Assembly: GCA_028691975.1 (NCBI GenBank)
Contig: JAQUYF010000014.1
Location: forward strand, 1-39,039
Length of the DNA: 39,039 nt
Origin: Bacteroidales bacterium
GTDB lineage: Bacteria > Bacteroidota > Bacteroidia > Bacteroidales > UBA932
Direction of reading: 5' to 3'
How positions within the stretch are numbered: position 1 is the stretch's first letter; every line of letters begins with the position of its first letter. Below are positions 1 to 8,370 of this stretch, piece after piece. Made by a program: the position numbers and the translations under genes. The notes under the pieces are model-generated. The model had not been told where the DNA came from and did not search any database. It saw nothing but the letters and a program-made list of their open reading frames with translations.

Positions 1-142
1 GCATTTTCTTTAAATAATCAGTAGCATTTGTCGAATCTGTCAATGCTTCCACTACGTCAACTACAGAGAAATACCACTGTTGTTCTTCTTCATTCCATGC
101 GGAACGAATTTTTTTATCTTGAAAAAGTTTGATGTTGTTCAT
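1..142 (-). CDS. BRO-N / phage antirepressor-like protein, N-terminal part only
   Basis: Only the first 47 codons lie in the window; the gene runs off the left edge. The visible start reads MNNIKLFQDKKIRSAW, followed by a WYFSVVDVVEALT segment. This matches the start of the BRO-N domain found in phage antirepressors and DinD-like proteins, where the phrase resembles 'VRSVWnee..WYFSvvDVv..LT'. BRO-N is generally a DNA-binding domain in phage and mobile-element regulators. The ATG lies 2 nt beyond the TAA of the cas12a gene (TAA-TT-ATG), so the two are very probably co-transcribed and translationally coupled. No Shine-Dalgarno is visible. I cannot see the C-terminal domain, so whether it is an antirepressor, a DinD-type protein or a Cas12a-associated regulator is open. 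Confidence 0.75.
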   Translation of the reverse strand, partial: MNNIKLFQDKKIRSAWNEEEQQWYFSVVDVVEALTDSTNATDYLKKM

Positions 143-144
143 AA

Positions 145-3100
145 TTAGTGATTGTTATAAGGTTTTTGTTGTGCAAACTGCAGCCATTCCTTATTCGTTA
201 TGGCAAGTGTTATCTTTCTCACATCTTCCGCCTTCTTTATTTGTTCAATTACCCATAGCCCTTTCCGAGCAATATTATATGCACCATTTGCATCGGCATT
301 TTTCGGCAAAGTATCAGGGCACTGGCGGCTATCATAAAATTCACCTTTTTCATTTGCCACAGGAGAAACCAAATAATCGGTGTCAGTGCCTGTAATGCTG
401 TTGCGCATTTGCAGCGTAATTTTCAGCAGATGTAGCAAGCCTTCCCAAAACGGTTTGCCTGTTTGTGTCAGAATTTTTGCTTTTAAATCTCCGGAATAAT
501 CATTATTAAAGAACTTTTTAAATTCTTCGGTCAAATTTACTTCCCTGTTATCCCACTGATTGTTTTTTTCGGGATTACGGAACGTTTCTATACGGTTGCC
601 GTAGGTGCAAAGTGTCCATTTAGTGCGCGTACCTTCGGCTTTAGCGGTAAATTTGTTGTAATCGAAAGCAAATTCAAACCAATCTTTGTCGGCATTGTAT
701 TTTATACTGTTGAATTTTTCAAAAAAGGCTTTTGCCTTGTCTTCGTTTTCGTAACAAGTGTAGAACAAATCTACAAATCCGGTTGTTGGGTCCATTTTGC
801 TGGTATTCCATGCCGGAATGTAAAATAGGAAACCGCTTTGCTTGTCCAACTTTTGGAAACTCTCGAATTTGTTGGTGAGTTGGTAAGCGTGCAAAAGTCC
901 GCCTTCGGAATCAGCATCAACTTTCTTATCAACCAAATAATTCAGCTTGTCAATCAATTTATGTCCAAATTGTTGATAAACGGATTTTTCTACCTTTTGC
1001 CGACCACGTATAAATCCGGGATTCAAATCTTCCAACACCACAATGGCATTGTATTGCACCATTAATTGTGTGATTTTGTGAATTACCTGACTTAAATAAC
1101 CTTCTTTCAATTCTTTGATATTTTCAATGGTTTGCCAACTCTCTCGGGCTTTCTCACGTTCTTTTTCTTTCACGTCAAGCAAATCATGATAGTTGGTTTT
1201 ATAGGTGTTACCATTGTATTCATTCACAATCTCATTAAGCGAAAACTGTTTTTTGATATTGCCGTTCAAATCAATCAACGTAAGGTAAAGCAAATGCCTT
1301 TCGCCGCGGTCGATGCCGATAATGTGTGTGGCGTTGCTCTCTTTGAGAAATGTATTCACCTTTTCGTTGATATCGTTTATGCCTTCTGCCTTAAAATTCA
1401 TAGTTATTGGCACATGAAACTGAAATTTGTCAACCGTATAGCGACGGTCTTTGATAATGGGATAGTCAAATTTATCCTTTAACTTATCGTAATGGTGTCC
1501 TTTTTGCATGACTTCATCACTCCAACCGATAGACTTTTTGCGATAAAAGACTTTCGCCCGACCATTGAGTTTATAAACTACATTTGCCAAATTTTGTTCG
1601 TCAAACAGCATTTTCCAATATAGTGTGTGCATATTGGGTGTGCCTTTGCTGAAAGGTGAAAAATCCTTGTTATAGATTTGAAAAAGATAGAGCTTGCCTT
1701 CATCTACAAGTTGATTAATGTAGGATTCAGAAACTTTGCAGAAACTGATTTTATAGCCTTGCTGCTCCACTTCACGATAAAACCCGCTTAAATCTTCATA
1801 ACTGTTTGTATTTGAAAATTTGAATCCGAAATTTTTCCAATCTTCATGTTTGTTAATAGAACTTTTAAAGAAATCTATCAATTTATGGCAATCATCAATA
1901 TTAAAAGTTGCGCCTTTTTTATGCGTTTCATTGGCATAATTATCCTGTATATCTTTGCTTGGAGCAAATTCATCAATACGCGATTTTGAGAAAAATACTT
2001 TTGGCAACATTTTATTTGCGCCGGGCAACAATTTATAATCCATTTTTTCGTAACATTCGCCATCGTTCTTTATATTCTCCGGTTTAAAGATTTTGTTGTA
2101 CTTCTTGTTCATTATGCCCAAGTAATACAATCCGTTTTTGCGAAGAATGACGCTTGCATTGTCGGATTCTTTATTGACATCCCAACCGTCGAGTAAGGTG
2201 GAGTTCTCAAAATTAAGTTTTATCTTCTCGTCGGAATATGGCTTGCGTGTAGCATAGTTGCGCACTTTATTATAAAGGGGTGTTATGCTGTCCAAAATTT
2301 CTACAATCGTAGAGAATTCGCCGTAAAAACGCTCGTCCTTGTCGGATTCGTCGCCGTTTCCCAATAACGGTTTAACAAAACGTTGCAGGTTTTTCAAAGC
2401 ATCAAGCAAATCTTTGACTTTAGCAATATTGACTTTGTCCTGCGAGAGATTCTTATTTTGAGGATAAGATGTATTCAGTAAATCTTTTACCTCGGCATAC
2501 GATTTCTCAATTTTGTCGAGGATATTGCATTTCTGTTTCGTTTCCTTATCGGTCAGTTCCATTCGCTCAAAATAATCCTGCACGCATTCCTCCTTTTGGA
2601 CGGCTTTCAAACAATCGTTAATATACCCGATAGAAATGCTATCGAAAGATTTCAAATATTTGTTTTTACGTTCTTCATATTTCTCCGCTTTTTCGTTTTT
2701 CTTTTGAGGATTATTGTTTACAAAATCCGCCTCAATAGCTTTCGTTATTATGTTCCAATCCCCAAATAGTTGTTGCGATATGTTGGTGAGCGATAAATCG
2801 TTACGAAGGTAGATTTTGCTTAAATCATATTCTTTCAAATTAAGCAATAGATTTTTCAGCGAATGTTCGCCACTTAGAACTTTTTCGTTTATTTCTTGAT
2901 AACATTTTTCAATGTTTTCCAATACCTCATTATCATTATTAAATTCTTCCGGCAGCCACGAAATAGCGTTGCGGTCGCTCAAAATCTGCTTAAATAATGG
3001 TTTAAACTGCAAGCGTTGGCTCCTATCGGTTTGCTGTTGATTGTAAAGATTGATGTATTCGTTCAATCCCTGAATTTTAGGCTTGCCCTGCTCTTCTGCC

Positions 3101-3853
3101 CTGCCTCCTATGACTGCATTGTAAACATCTATCTGCATTTGAGTCAATACTTCGGAATAATAATTCAACTTAAACATATCGGTAATTTCGTTCACGTTTA
3201 AATATTCCGACATTTCATCATAGAGCTTTGTAAAATTATTTTTAACGTCAGTTGCCGCCACTTTCTCAAAAGTCGATATGTTATCAATAAATTTGGGCAA
3301 GTTTTCGTGAATCAAACGATATGCAATAGCCGTCGATTTTGTCTCATCTGAATACATATTTTGGCGATTTTTATGAAAACCGGTGAAATAGGTTGTAAAT
3401 TGTTCAAACTCTTTTATCAAAGACTTCGTCTGTCACAAAATCCAACAAATCTTCCTTAATAAGTTCCTTTTGGTCAATACGTTTAAAGCATTCATCTTCC
3501 TTTAATTGTTTAACTATCTGTTTCCTCAGCGTTGTCTGTATTTTTTCAAAAGTCTTTTTTTGAGATTCTTCAAGCTTTCCCATTTTATAATAAAGGCTGT
3601 ACTCCGTCAACGAATCAGCTTTTCCATCATCTTCAAGTTTCAACTTAAAATCTGATAGAGCTCTTTCAATATAAGCTTTGTGATATTCGTCAATAATTTT
3701 TTTAACTTCATTGTAACTCTCTGCTCGATGTTCATCTTGCGTAAGTAACTCATTTTGTTGGATTTTCTCCAGCGTTTTTCCGACGGGCCTCAACTCAAAA
3801 CGCAGTGTTTTACTCAATTGATAGAGGTTTTTGAATTCGTTTAATGTTTCCAT
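145..3853 (-). pseudogene. cas12a: Cas12a (Cpf1) type V-A CRISPR effector, interrupted by one frameshift
   Basis: Two overlapping frames (down to 3404, then from about 3420 to 145) together give a full-length Cas12a of about 1235 residues, within the usual 1200-1300. The N-terminus has the family signature YQLSKTLRFELRPVGKTLE. After correction, RuvC-I Asp is about residue 848 (GIDRGERH), RuvC-II Glu about 941 (VLEDLN) and RuvC-III Asp about 1187 (NADANGAYNIA). The Nuc-domain Arg (ETFRN) and the crRNA-processing His and Lys (FHVPITMNFK) are also present. The ATG at 3853 (METLNEF) aligns with known N-termini; an in-frame ATG at 3886 would add 11 residues. The family cuts DNA guided by crRNA. 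The break needs removal of one base near 3412-3421 and nothing else looks damaged. It may be a recent mutation or a sequencing error. No cas4, cas1, cas2 or array is seen. By eye the region is more AT-rich than its neighbours. Confidence 0.93.
3410..3421 (-). other. Frameshift site in cas12a
   Basis: Read on the minus strand, the first frame runs DFVTDEVFDKRV and stops at TGA. The frame shifted by one base reads LIKEFEQFTTYFTGF, which matches the Cas12a segment seen in relatives as 'LvnSFngFTTaFTGF'. Deleting one T from the coding TTT run (plus-strand AAA at 3419-3421) gives EV-LIKEFEQF, the better match. Deleting one A from the coding AAAA run (plus-strand TTTT at 3412-3415) would also restore the frame. 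Both are homopolymers, typical places for indels or sequencing error. The second frame could in principle start at TTG 3420. Confidence 0.85.
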
Positions 3854-3982
3854 TTCGGTTAATAATTTAGTGTTGTTCAATAACATAGATATACTGGTAG
3901 TATTGCCTGGCTATGCAGGCTTCCGCACAAGGACTTATAAAGTTAAGAATTTATTTCGATGTATATCTGTTATCCGGTCGGA

Positions 3983-4017
3983 TTTGGATTCATCTTTATA
4001 AAGTTTTTGTACCTTTG
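3983..4017 (+). promoter_or_regulatory. Bacteroidetes-type promoter for the DUF3784-PH-thioredoxin gene
   Basis: A -7 element TACCTTTG lies at 4010-4017 and matches the Bacteroidetes consensus TAnnTTTG. A TTTG at 3983-3986 is a possible -33 element, though the 23-nt spacing is slightly long. Transcription would start near 4024, about 16 nt before the ATG at 4040. This argues against the in-frame upstream ATG at 3959, which would precede the promoter. Confidence 0.55.
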
Positions 4018-4039
4018 GAGGGAAAAAATTATTACTATC

Positions 4040-5218
4040 ATGAATACTGCATATATCATTATCGGGCTGGTGTTTATCGTCCTCGGGTTCCTTGTTAAAA
4101 GATTTCCCGTCCTGATCGCAGGATACAATACGATGTCTAAAGAACAGAAAGAAAATGTTGATGTCAACGGATTAGGACGTTATATGCGCTGGTGTCTAAT
4201 ATGTCTCGGATGTGTGGTAATCGCCCTGTCTATCATCTTCACACTTTTGCATTTAACTGCATATTTGAGCCTGGTGATAATTGTTTTATTGTTTGTAGTG
4301 TTGCCTTTCGTAGTCGTTGGAGCAACCAAATACGACCACAACGAAAAGAGACGTCCCCGTATAATATACGTAGCTTTCATCGTTATCTTCATTGTACTTG
4401 TTGTAAGCGGTTGTACATGGCTGTTAATATATGGCTCAAAACCCACCGTAGTAAGTGTCAATGACTCCGTCATCAGATTTGAAGGTATGGAAAGAAGTAC
4501 GTTGAAAGTGACTGCTATAGCATCAGTCGAACTCACTGATTCCATCCCTGCTATCAGGGGTAAAGTTAGGGGATTTGATTATATGAGTGTCAGAAAAGGC
4601 AATTTCCGACTTAATGATTATGGCATCTGCAAGATGTACACCCATTCCTCAAAGGGGCCATATATCCTGATCAAAACGATCGACGACAAAACATTCATCA
4701 TCAATTACAAAGAACCGGAAAAAGTGAAAGAGTTGTACGACAGAATTTGCGCAGCGCAGACAAGAGGCTATATTGTGAAAATCGGTGACATGGTGCCGAA
4801 CTTTGACATAGTAACTCCGGATGGCGTTAAAGTCAACATTGACTCTCTGAGGGGCAAGGTTGTGATGCTCCAGTTTACCGCATCATGGTGTGTAGTCTGC
4901 CGCAGAGAGATGCCTCACATCGAAAGCGATATTTGGCTGAAGCTAAAGGATAATTCTCAATTTGCCCTGTATGGTATAGACTTAAAGGAGACTCCGGAAG
5001 AGATAGCCGCTTTTACTGCCGCGATCCCTGTCACCTACCCTGTCGCACTTGATCCTGAAGGAGCAATTTTCGGGCTCTTCTGTGAAGCAGAAGCCGGTGT
5101 AACGAGAAACATTATACTGGACCGCACAGGTAAAATCATTAAACTCACAAGGCTCTATGACGAGGCCGAATTCTCTTCTATGGTAGAACTCATCAATCGG
5201 GAACTTGCTAAGGAATAA
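4040..5218 (+). CDS. DUF3784 - PH-like - TlpA-type thioredoxin fusion, membrane anchored
   Basis: A 392-residue protein in three parts. Residues 1 to about 135 hold several membrane segments and the DUF3784 hallmark GYNTMSKEQKENVDVNGL. After another membrane helix ending in GCTWLLIYGS comes a region of about 115 residues resembling bacterial PH domains (ending KEPEKVKELYDRI). The last 150 residues are a TlpA/AhpC-type thioredoxin fold with the active site WCVVC (Cys285 and Cys288). Such domains act as thiol-disulfide reductants in the cell envelope. DUF3784 with a PH-like domain is familiar in this phylum; I do not know the added thioredoxin domain as a standard arrangement. I chose ATG 4040 because it begins a clean membrane helix and follows the promoter at 3983-4017. 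Substrate unknown. The gene ends 3 bases before the convergent beta-barrel gene. Confidence 0.8.
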   Translation: MNTAYIIIGLVFIVLGFLVKRFPVLIAGYNTMSKEQKENVDVNGLGRYMRWCLICLGCVVIALSIIFTLLHLTAYLSLVIIVLLFVVLPFVVVGATKYDHNEKRRPRIIYVAFIVIFIVLVVSGCTWLLIYGSKPTVVSVNDSVIRFEGMERSTLKVTAIASVELTDSIPAIRGKVRGFDYMSVRKGNFRLNDYGICKMYTHSSKGPYILIKTIDDKTFIINYKEPEKVKELYDRICAAQTRGYIVKIGDMVPNFDIVTPDGVKVNIDSLRGKVVMLQFTASWCVVCRREMPHIESDIWLKLKDNSQFALYGIDLKETPEEIAAFTAAIPVTYPVALDPEGAIFGLFCEAEAGVTRNIILDRTGKIIKLTRLYDEAEFSSMVELINRELAKE

Positions 5219-5220
5219 TT

Positions 5221-6474
5221 TTACTGAATATAAAATCTTACGCCGGCCAGAAGTTTGACATCCAAGGGGTTGCTGCTGCGAATTGTAGTGACCTTGCACT
5301 CATTCGGAAAGTAGTACAGACCTCCTGCCTCAAGGTATATGCCGGCAAGTTTGTCAAAGTTGTACTGAATACCAACAGCCCCGGACAGCGACCAGAAGAT
5401 CGAATTGATGGCCTGCATCTTTTTGCCGTCAAGCTCAGCGTATATACATTTTTCGCCCATACCGCCGGCGTTAAGATAGGCATTGAAGCTCCCTCCCTGA
5501 TAGAAATCCCAGCTTGCACTCAACGGAATGCCGATGAAGTGCAATTTCTGCACACTTGTATTCGCAGAAGAGGTCAGGTCTGAAACCAGTAGAGAATAAG
5601 TCACACCCGTACCTGCGGAAATACGTTTTGTCAAATATTTGTTAACGGAAAGTCCTACACTGATCGGCAGATGGTGTGTGTAAGAATATTTATCAAGATT
5701 GTTAAAAAATGTACCATTGCTGTATGACAGATAGTTGACACCCTCTATTGATGTGTTTCCAATAATCTTGTCAATAGGTACCGGATCTGAATATTGATTG
5801 TTAATAATGGCACTTGCGGCATCACCTTGTACCAGATTATCGGAATAATAGCCCCCGCCCAGATTGTGATTCCAACTGTCAGCATTTGCTCCCGATATCA
5901 TTCCTCTCAGACCCACAGCCCACTTGCCGGAAGTTTTACTCCTCATTTTGGCATCTTCAGCATCCTCTTTTGCAATTGCCTGTGCCAACAGTTCACTCCA
6001 ATTTGTAACGGTGTCACTATCGTCGGACTTCTTCTCAACAACTGTAATCTTCTCTTTATATTCGGCATCAATCTCACTCTTTTGCTGCTCCTTCCTATTA
6101 GACTCATTCACAGAATTAACCTCATCGTACACAGGCACTTTAGCAATGGCAGGCCTCTTTTCCATCGCAGCAAGAGATTGAGGAGCCGGAACCGACATAT
6201 CTACATTTACATTAGCATAGTTCTGCACAATGGTAACAGTAGGCTCATTTACAGCCCCCTGACGGGAAATAGATCTCGTAGCAAAAAACACAACTGCTAT
6301 CGCGGCCGCCACGGAAGGGACAAGCCAGCTTACGCGAACCAGCCTCTTTCTGCGAAGAGCAGAGCGATCCATATCCTGCCGCAGGCGTTCCCATCCGTTG
6401 TCCGGAAGCGACTCACCGTAGTCACCAAGCGACTGTTTCAAGGCATCAACCCATTGTTCGTCTTTTCTTTTCAT
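5221..6474 (-). CDS. Sigma-factor partner protein: one membrane helix plus C-terminal outer-membrane beta-barrel-like domain
   Basis: A 417-residue protein encoded directly after the ECF sigma gene. Residues 1 to about 45 are charged and would be cytoplasmic (DNGWERLRQDMDRSALRRKRL). A membrane helix follows (SWLVPSVAAAIAVVFFATRS), then a low-complexity linker rich in Lys, Glu and Ser. The last 230 residues show alternating aromatic and Gly-rich strands (VGLRGMISG, ISAGTGVTYS, AGVRFYIQ), like PorT/OmpA-type barrels. The helix and position suggest an anti-sigma role for the N-terminus; the barrel-like domain suggests an outer-membrane or periplasmic sensing part. ATG 6474 is preferred over a TTG at 6492; it lies 14 nt after the sigma stop codon. 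The arrangement of sigma gene plus helix-barrel protein recurs in Bacteroidales, but the signal is unknown. Confidence 0.7.
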   Translation of the reverse strand: MKRKDEQWVDALKQSLGDYGESLPDNGWERLRQDMDRSALRRKRLVRVSWLVPSVAAAIAVVFFATRSISRQGAVNEPTVTIVQNYANVNVDMSVPAPQSLAAMEKRPAIAKVPVYDEVNSVNESNRKEQQKSEIDAEYKEKITVVEKKSDDSDTVTNWSELLAQAIAKEDAEDAKMRSKTSGKWAVGLRGMISGANADSWNHNLGGGYYSDNLVQGDAASAIINNQYSDPVPIDKIIGNTSIEGVNYLSYSNGTFFNNLDKYSYTHHLPISVGLSVNKYLTKRISAGTGVTYSLLVSDLTSSANTSVQKLHFIGIPLSASWDFYQGGSFNAYLNAGGMGEKCIYAELDGKKMQAINSIFWSLSGAVGIQYNFDKLAGIYLEAGGLYYFPNECKVTTIRSSNPLDVKLLAGVRFYIQ

Positions 6475-6488
6475 ACTATTACGTAAAC

Positions 6489-7046
6489 TCAAATTGTCTT
6501 ATTTACTGCATCAATATATGTGTTAATTTTTCCTGCAAGCATCTTCTTAGCCCTTGAAAGTTGCGAAGAGGATGACTTTTCATTAATCCCCAAAATCCTT
6601 GCAATCTCTCCATGTGACTTATTTTCAAATATATAAAGATTAAAAACCGTCCTGTACCCATCAGGAAGCTCTGAAATAAGCTGCATTAACACAGATTTGG
6701 GAATGTCAGCGACCTGCTCATCCTTTGGTTCTTCTTCATCAGGAATATCGTTATCTGAAACGGAACTTATCTGCATCAGCTTATTCTTTTTCAGATATTC
6801 AATGGATAGATTAACCATAATACGGGAAGTCCAGGCCCTGAGAGAACCCTCTCCGCGCCAGGAATATTTGTCAAACGAATTGAAAATCTTAATGAAACCG
6901 TCATGAAGCAGGTCTTCAGCGGCAGCACGGTTGCCGGTATATCGAAGGCAGATGGCTAATAAACGAGGGGCGAAGCCCTCATATAGCGCTTGCTGACCGT
7001 TACGATCACGTTTTTTGCATAGTTCCGCGATGTCCTGTTCCCGCAT
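6489..7046 (-). CDS. ECF-type RNA polymerase sigma factor
   Basis: A 185-residue sigma-70 family protein with the two ECF regions. Region 2 spans about residues 22-90, with RAAAEDLLHDGFIKIFNSF typical of the core-binding and -10 recognition helix and RAWTSRIMVNLSIEYL next to it. Region 4 (about 120-175) ends in a helix-turn-helix, KSHGEIARILGINEKSSSSQLSRAKKML, here described by its key positions GEIA, G-I and S-S-QLSRA. ECF factors direct RNA polymerase to a small regulon in response to envelope or external signals. The partner gene at 5221-6474 begins 14 nt downstream and is the likely regulator. Start ATG 7046 is the first in the frame that fits the family. No clear -7 element was found just upstream; TAATTGTG is the nearest (one mismatch). 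Confidence 0.93.
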   Translation of the reverse strand: MREQDIAELCKKRDRNGQQALYEGFAPRLLAICLRYTGNRAAAEDLLHDGFIKIFNSFDKYSWRGEGSLRAWTSRIMVNLSIEYLKKNKLMQISSVSDNDIPDEEEPKDEQVADIPKSVLMQLISELPDGYRTVFNLYIFENKSHGEIARILGINEKSSSSQLSRAKKMLAGKINTYIDAVNKTI

Positions 7047-7203
7047 TTAGTGTTAATTAATATATGTAAACGCACAATTATCAAAAGACTGCACGATACT
7101 TTTCATTATTTTTGCAAAAATAATTGATTTCTCGGTGCAGTATTTGCTAACAATTAAGTTTTATAAGTGTAAGAACAAAAATACAACAATAAAAAATCAA
7201 AAA

Positions 7204-7854
7204 ATGAAGAGAATTAAATATCTTTTACTGCTTGTGATTATCCTTATTCCGGCTATTCAATCCTGCACAATGTATGAACCGGAATCTGTAGCTTTAGTTA
7301 CCATGAAGACAACCGGAACAAACGATTACTATTTTGTGTTAGATGGTGGTAAGACAATGTATGCGAGCGAGAGAGTGAGCTATGCCACGTCTGTCACTCC
7401 TGTTGATGGACAACGTGCCATTATATACTTTACAATGCTTTCAACAAGTATTTCCGGGTACGACTACAATGTCAAACTGTACAACGTCGGTGAACTTCTG
7501 ACTAAAGAGATTGTCACTCTCGACGATCCTGCTCTTGATACTCTCGGACAAGACAAGATCAACCTTACTTCCATCAATATCTCGGGTGGATACATCAATG
7601 TGGAGTTTGCATTCTATTCTGAAGGAAATATCATGCATTCTATCAATATGCTTGATAATCAAACTATTGAACATGAAGGAGACAGCACTTTCCTTGAATT
7701 CAGACATAAGGCTAACGGTGACACCACAGGTACGAAAGCCACAGGCATTGCATGCTTCAAGTTGGGTGCATACGATCCCGCATTATCATCAAAAGATATT
7801 GTCGTCAAGGTACATACATGGGACGGCGATAAAGAATATAAGCTAAGCAAATAG
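7204..7854 (+). CDS. NigD-like lipoprotein
   Basis: A 216-residue secreted lipoprotein. The signal peptide has a hydrophobic core (YLLLLVIILIPAI) and lipobox Cys21 (IQSC). The mature part matches NigD-like proteins of Bacteroidales: an N-terminal OB-like segment (VTMKTTGTNDYYFVLDGG) followed by a beta-sandwich with the characteristic phrases YNVGELLTKEIV and ISGGYINVEF. The family lies on the cell surface or in the periplasm; the original member is tied to a bacteriocin locus but its molecular role is unknown. An upstream ATG at 7135 would add a non-hydrophobic N-terminus before the signal peptide, so ATG 7204 is chosen. A -7-like TATTTTTG is at 7107-7114. The gene is monocistronic and ends at a shared bidirectional terminator. 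Confidence 0.82.
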   Translation: MKRIKYLLLLVIILIPAIQSCTMYEPESVALVTMKTTGTNDYYFVLDGGKTMYASERVSYATSVTPVDGQRAIIYFTMLSTSISGYDYNVKLYNVGELLTKEIVTLDDPALDTLGQDKINLTSINISGGYINVEFAFYSEGNIMHSINMLDNQTIEHEGDSTFLEFRHKANGDTTGTKATGIACFKLGAYDPALSSKDIVVKVHTWDGDKEYKLSK

Positions 7855-7877
7855 AGTAAACACAACCCTGACTTATG

Positions 7878-7908
7878 ATTTGGGAGGAGAGCTATTCTTC
7901 TCCCAAAT
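7878..7908. terminator. Bidirectional terminator between NigD-like and receiver genes
   Basis: The arms ATTTGGGAGGAG (7878-7889) and CTTCTCCCAAAT (7897-7908) pair at 11 of 12 positions around a short loop, with A/T runs on both sides. The right arm also encodes the last residues of the receiver protein at 7892-8260, so terminator and coding end overlap. Confidence 0.65.
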
Positions 7909-8260
7909 TTGCAATAACCACATCCAAAATCATCTCTTTGCGAATCGGCTTTGTGATAAAATCATCGCAGCCTGCATTCAGAGCTTCCCGCTTATTGGAA
8001 TCATTAGCGTATGCCGTTAAGGCGATAATAGGAGTATAATTGTCAAACTCTCTGATTCGACGAGTTGCTTCAAAGCCATCCATAACAGGCATCATGATAT
8101 CCATGAAAATCAGGTCAAATTTCTTATTCCTTAGCGCGTCAATTGCCTCAGCTCCGTTACGGGCACGATAGACATTGTACTCACTTCTAAGCATTAAATC
8201 AATAAGTGTGTAGTTATTATCGTTGTCTTCCGCTACCAATATGTTCTTCTCCTTATCCAT
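7892..8260 (-). CDS. Stand-alone CheY-like response regulator receiver
   Basis: A 122-residue single receiver domain with no output domain. Conserved residues are all visible: acidic pocket E11/D12 (AEDND), phospho-acceptor D54 (IFMDIMMPVMDG), switch T82 (ALTAY) and K104 (ITKPI). The protein would be phosphorylated by a histidine kinase or a phosphorelay and act through protein contacts in the cytoplasm. No kinase gene is adjacent. The sequence resembles receivers found at the C-terminus of hybrid histidine kinases (the phrase MDIMMPVMDG and IALTAYA), so a phosphorelay role is possible. Transcription probably starts from the element at 8284-8312 and ends in the hairpin overlapping the stop codon. 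Confidence 0.92.
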   Translation of the reverse strand: MDKEKNILVAEDNDNNYTLIDLMLRSEYNVYRARNGAEAIDALRNKKFDLIFMDIMMPVMDGFEATRRIREFDNYTPIIALTAYANDSNKREALNAGCDDFITKPIRKEMILDVVIANLGEE

Positions 8261-8283
8261 ATTGCATTTGCTTTTACATCTTG

Positions 8284-8312
8284 TAAAGTTAGCCGAATTA
8301 GCAGATAAACAA
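8284..8312 (-). promoter_or_regulatory. Probable promoter of the receiver gene
   Basis: On the minus strand, TAACTTTA (complement at 8284-8291) is one base off TAnnTTTG, and a TTG (complement at 8310-8312) lies 18 nt upstream. It is 23 nt before the ATG. Confidence 0.4.
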
Positions 8313-8370
8313 TACTATTCGGTAAATTTTTATTACTAATTCGTAAAAAAGACAAATCGTGCATAGCACA

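Noticed and set aside
129-3201. Plus-strand frames inside cas12a
   Set aside because: They are shadows of a gene with clear family matches on the minus strand.
3905-3920. Hairpin GCCTG-GCTATG-CAGGC between cas12a and the divergent thioredoxin gene, considered as a CRISPR repeat remnant or operator
   Set aside because: It occurs once, has only a 5-bp stem and does not resemble the Cas12a repeat end.
5971-5990. Second sigma-54-like sequence TGGCACAGGCAATTGCA on the minus strand
   Set aside because: The GG-to-GC spacing is one base too long and it lies inside the beta-barrel-protein coding sequence.
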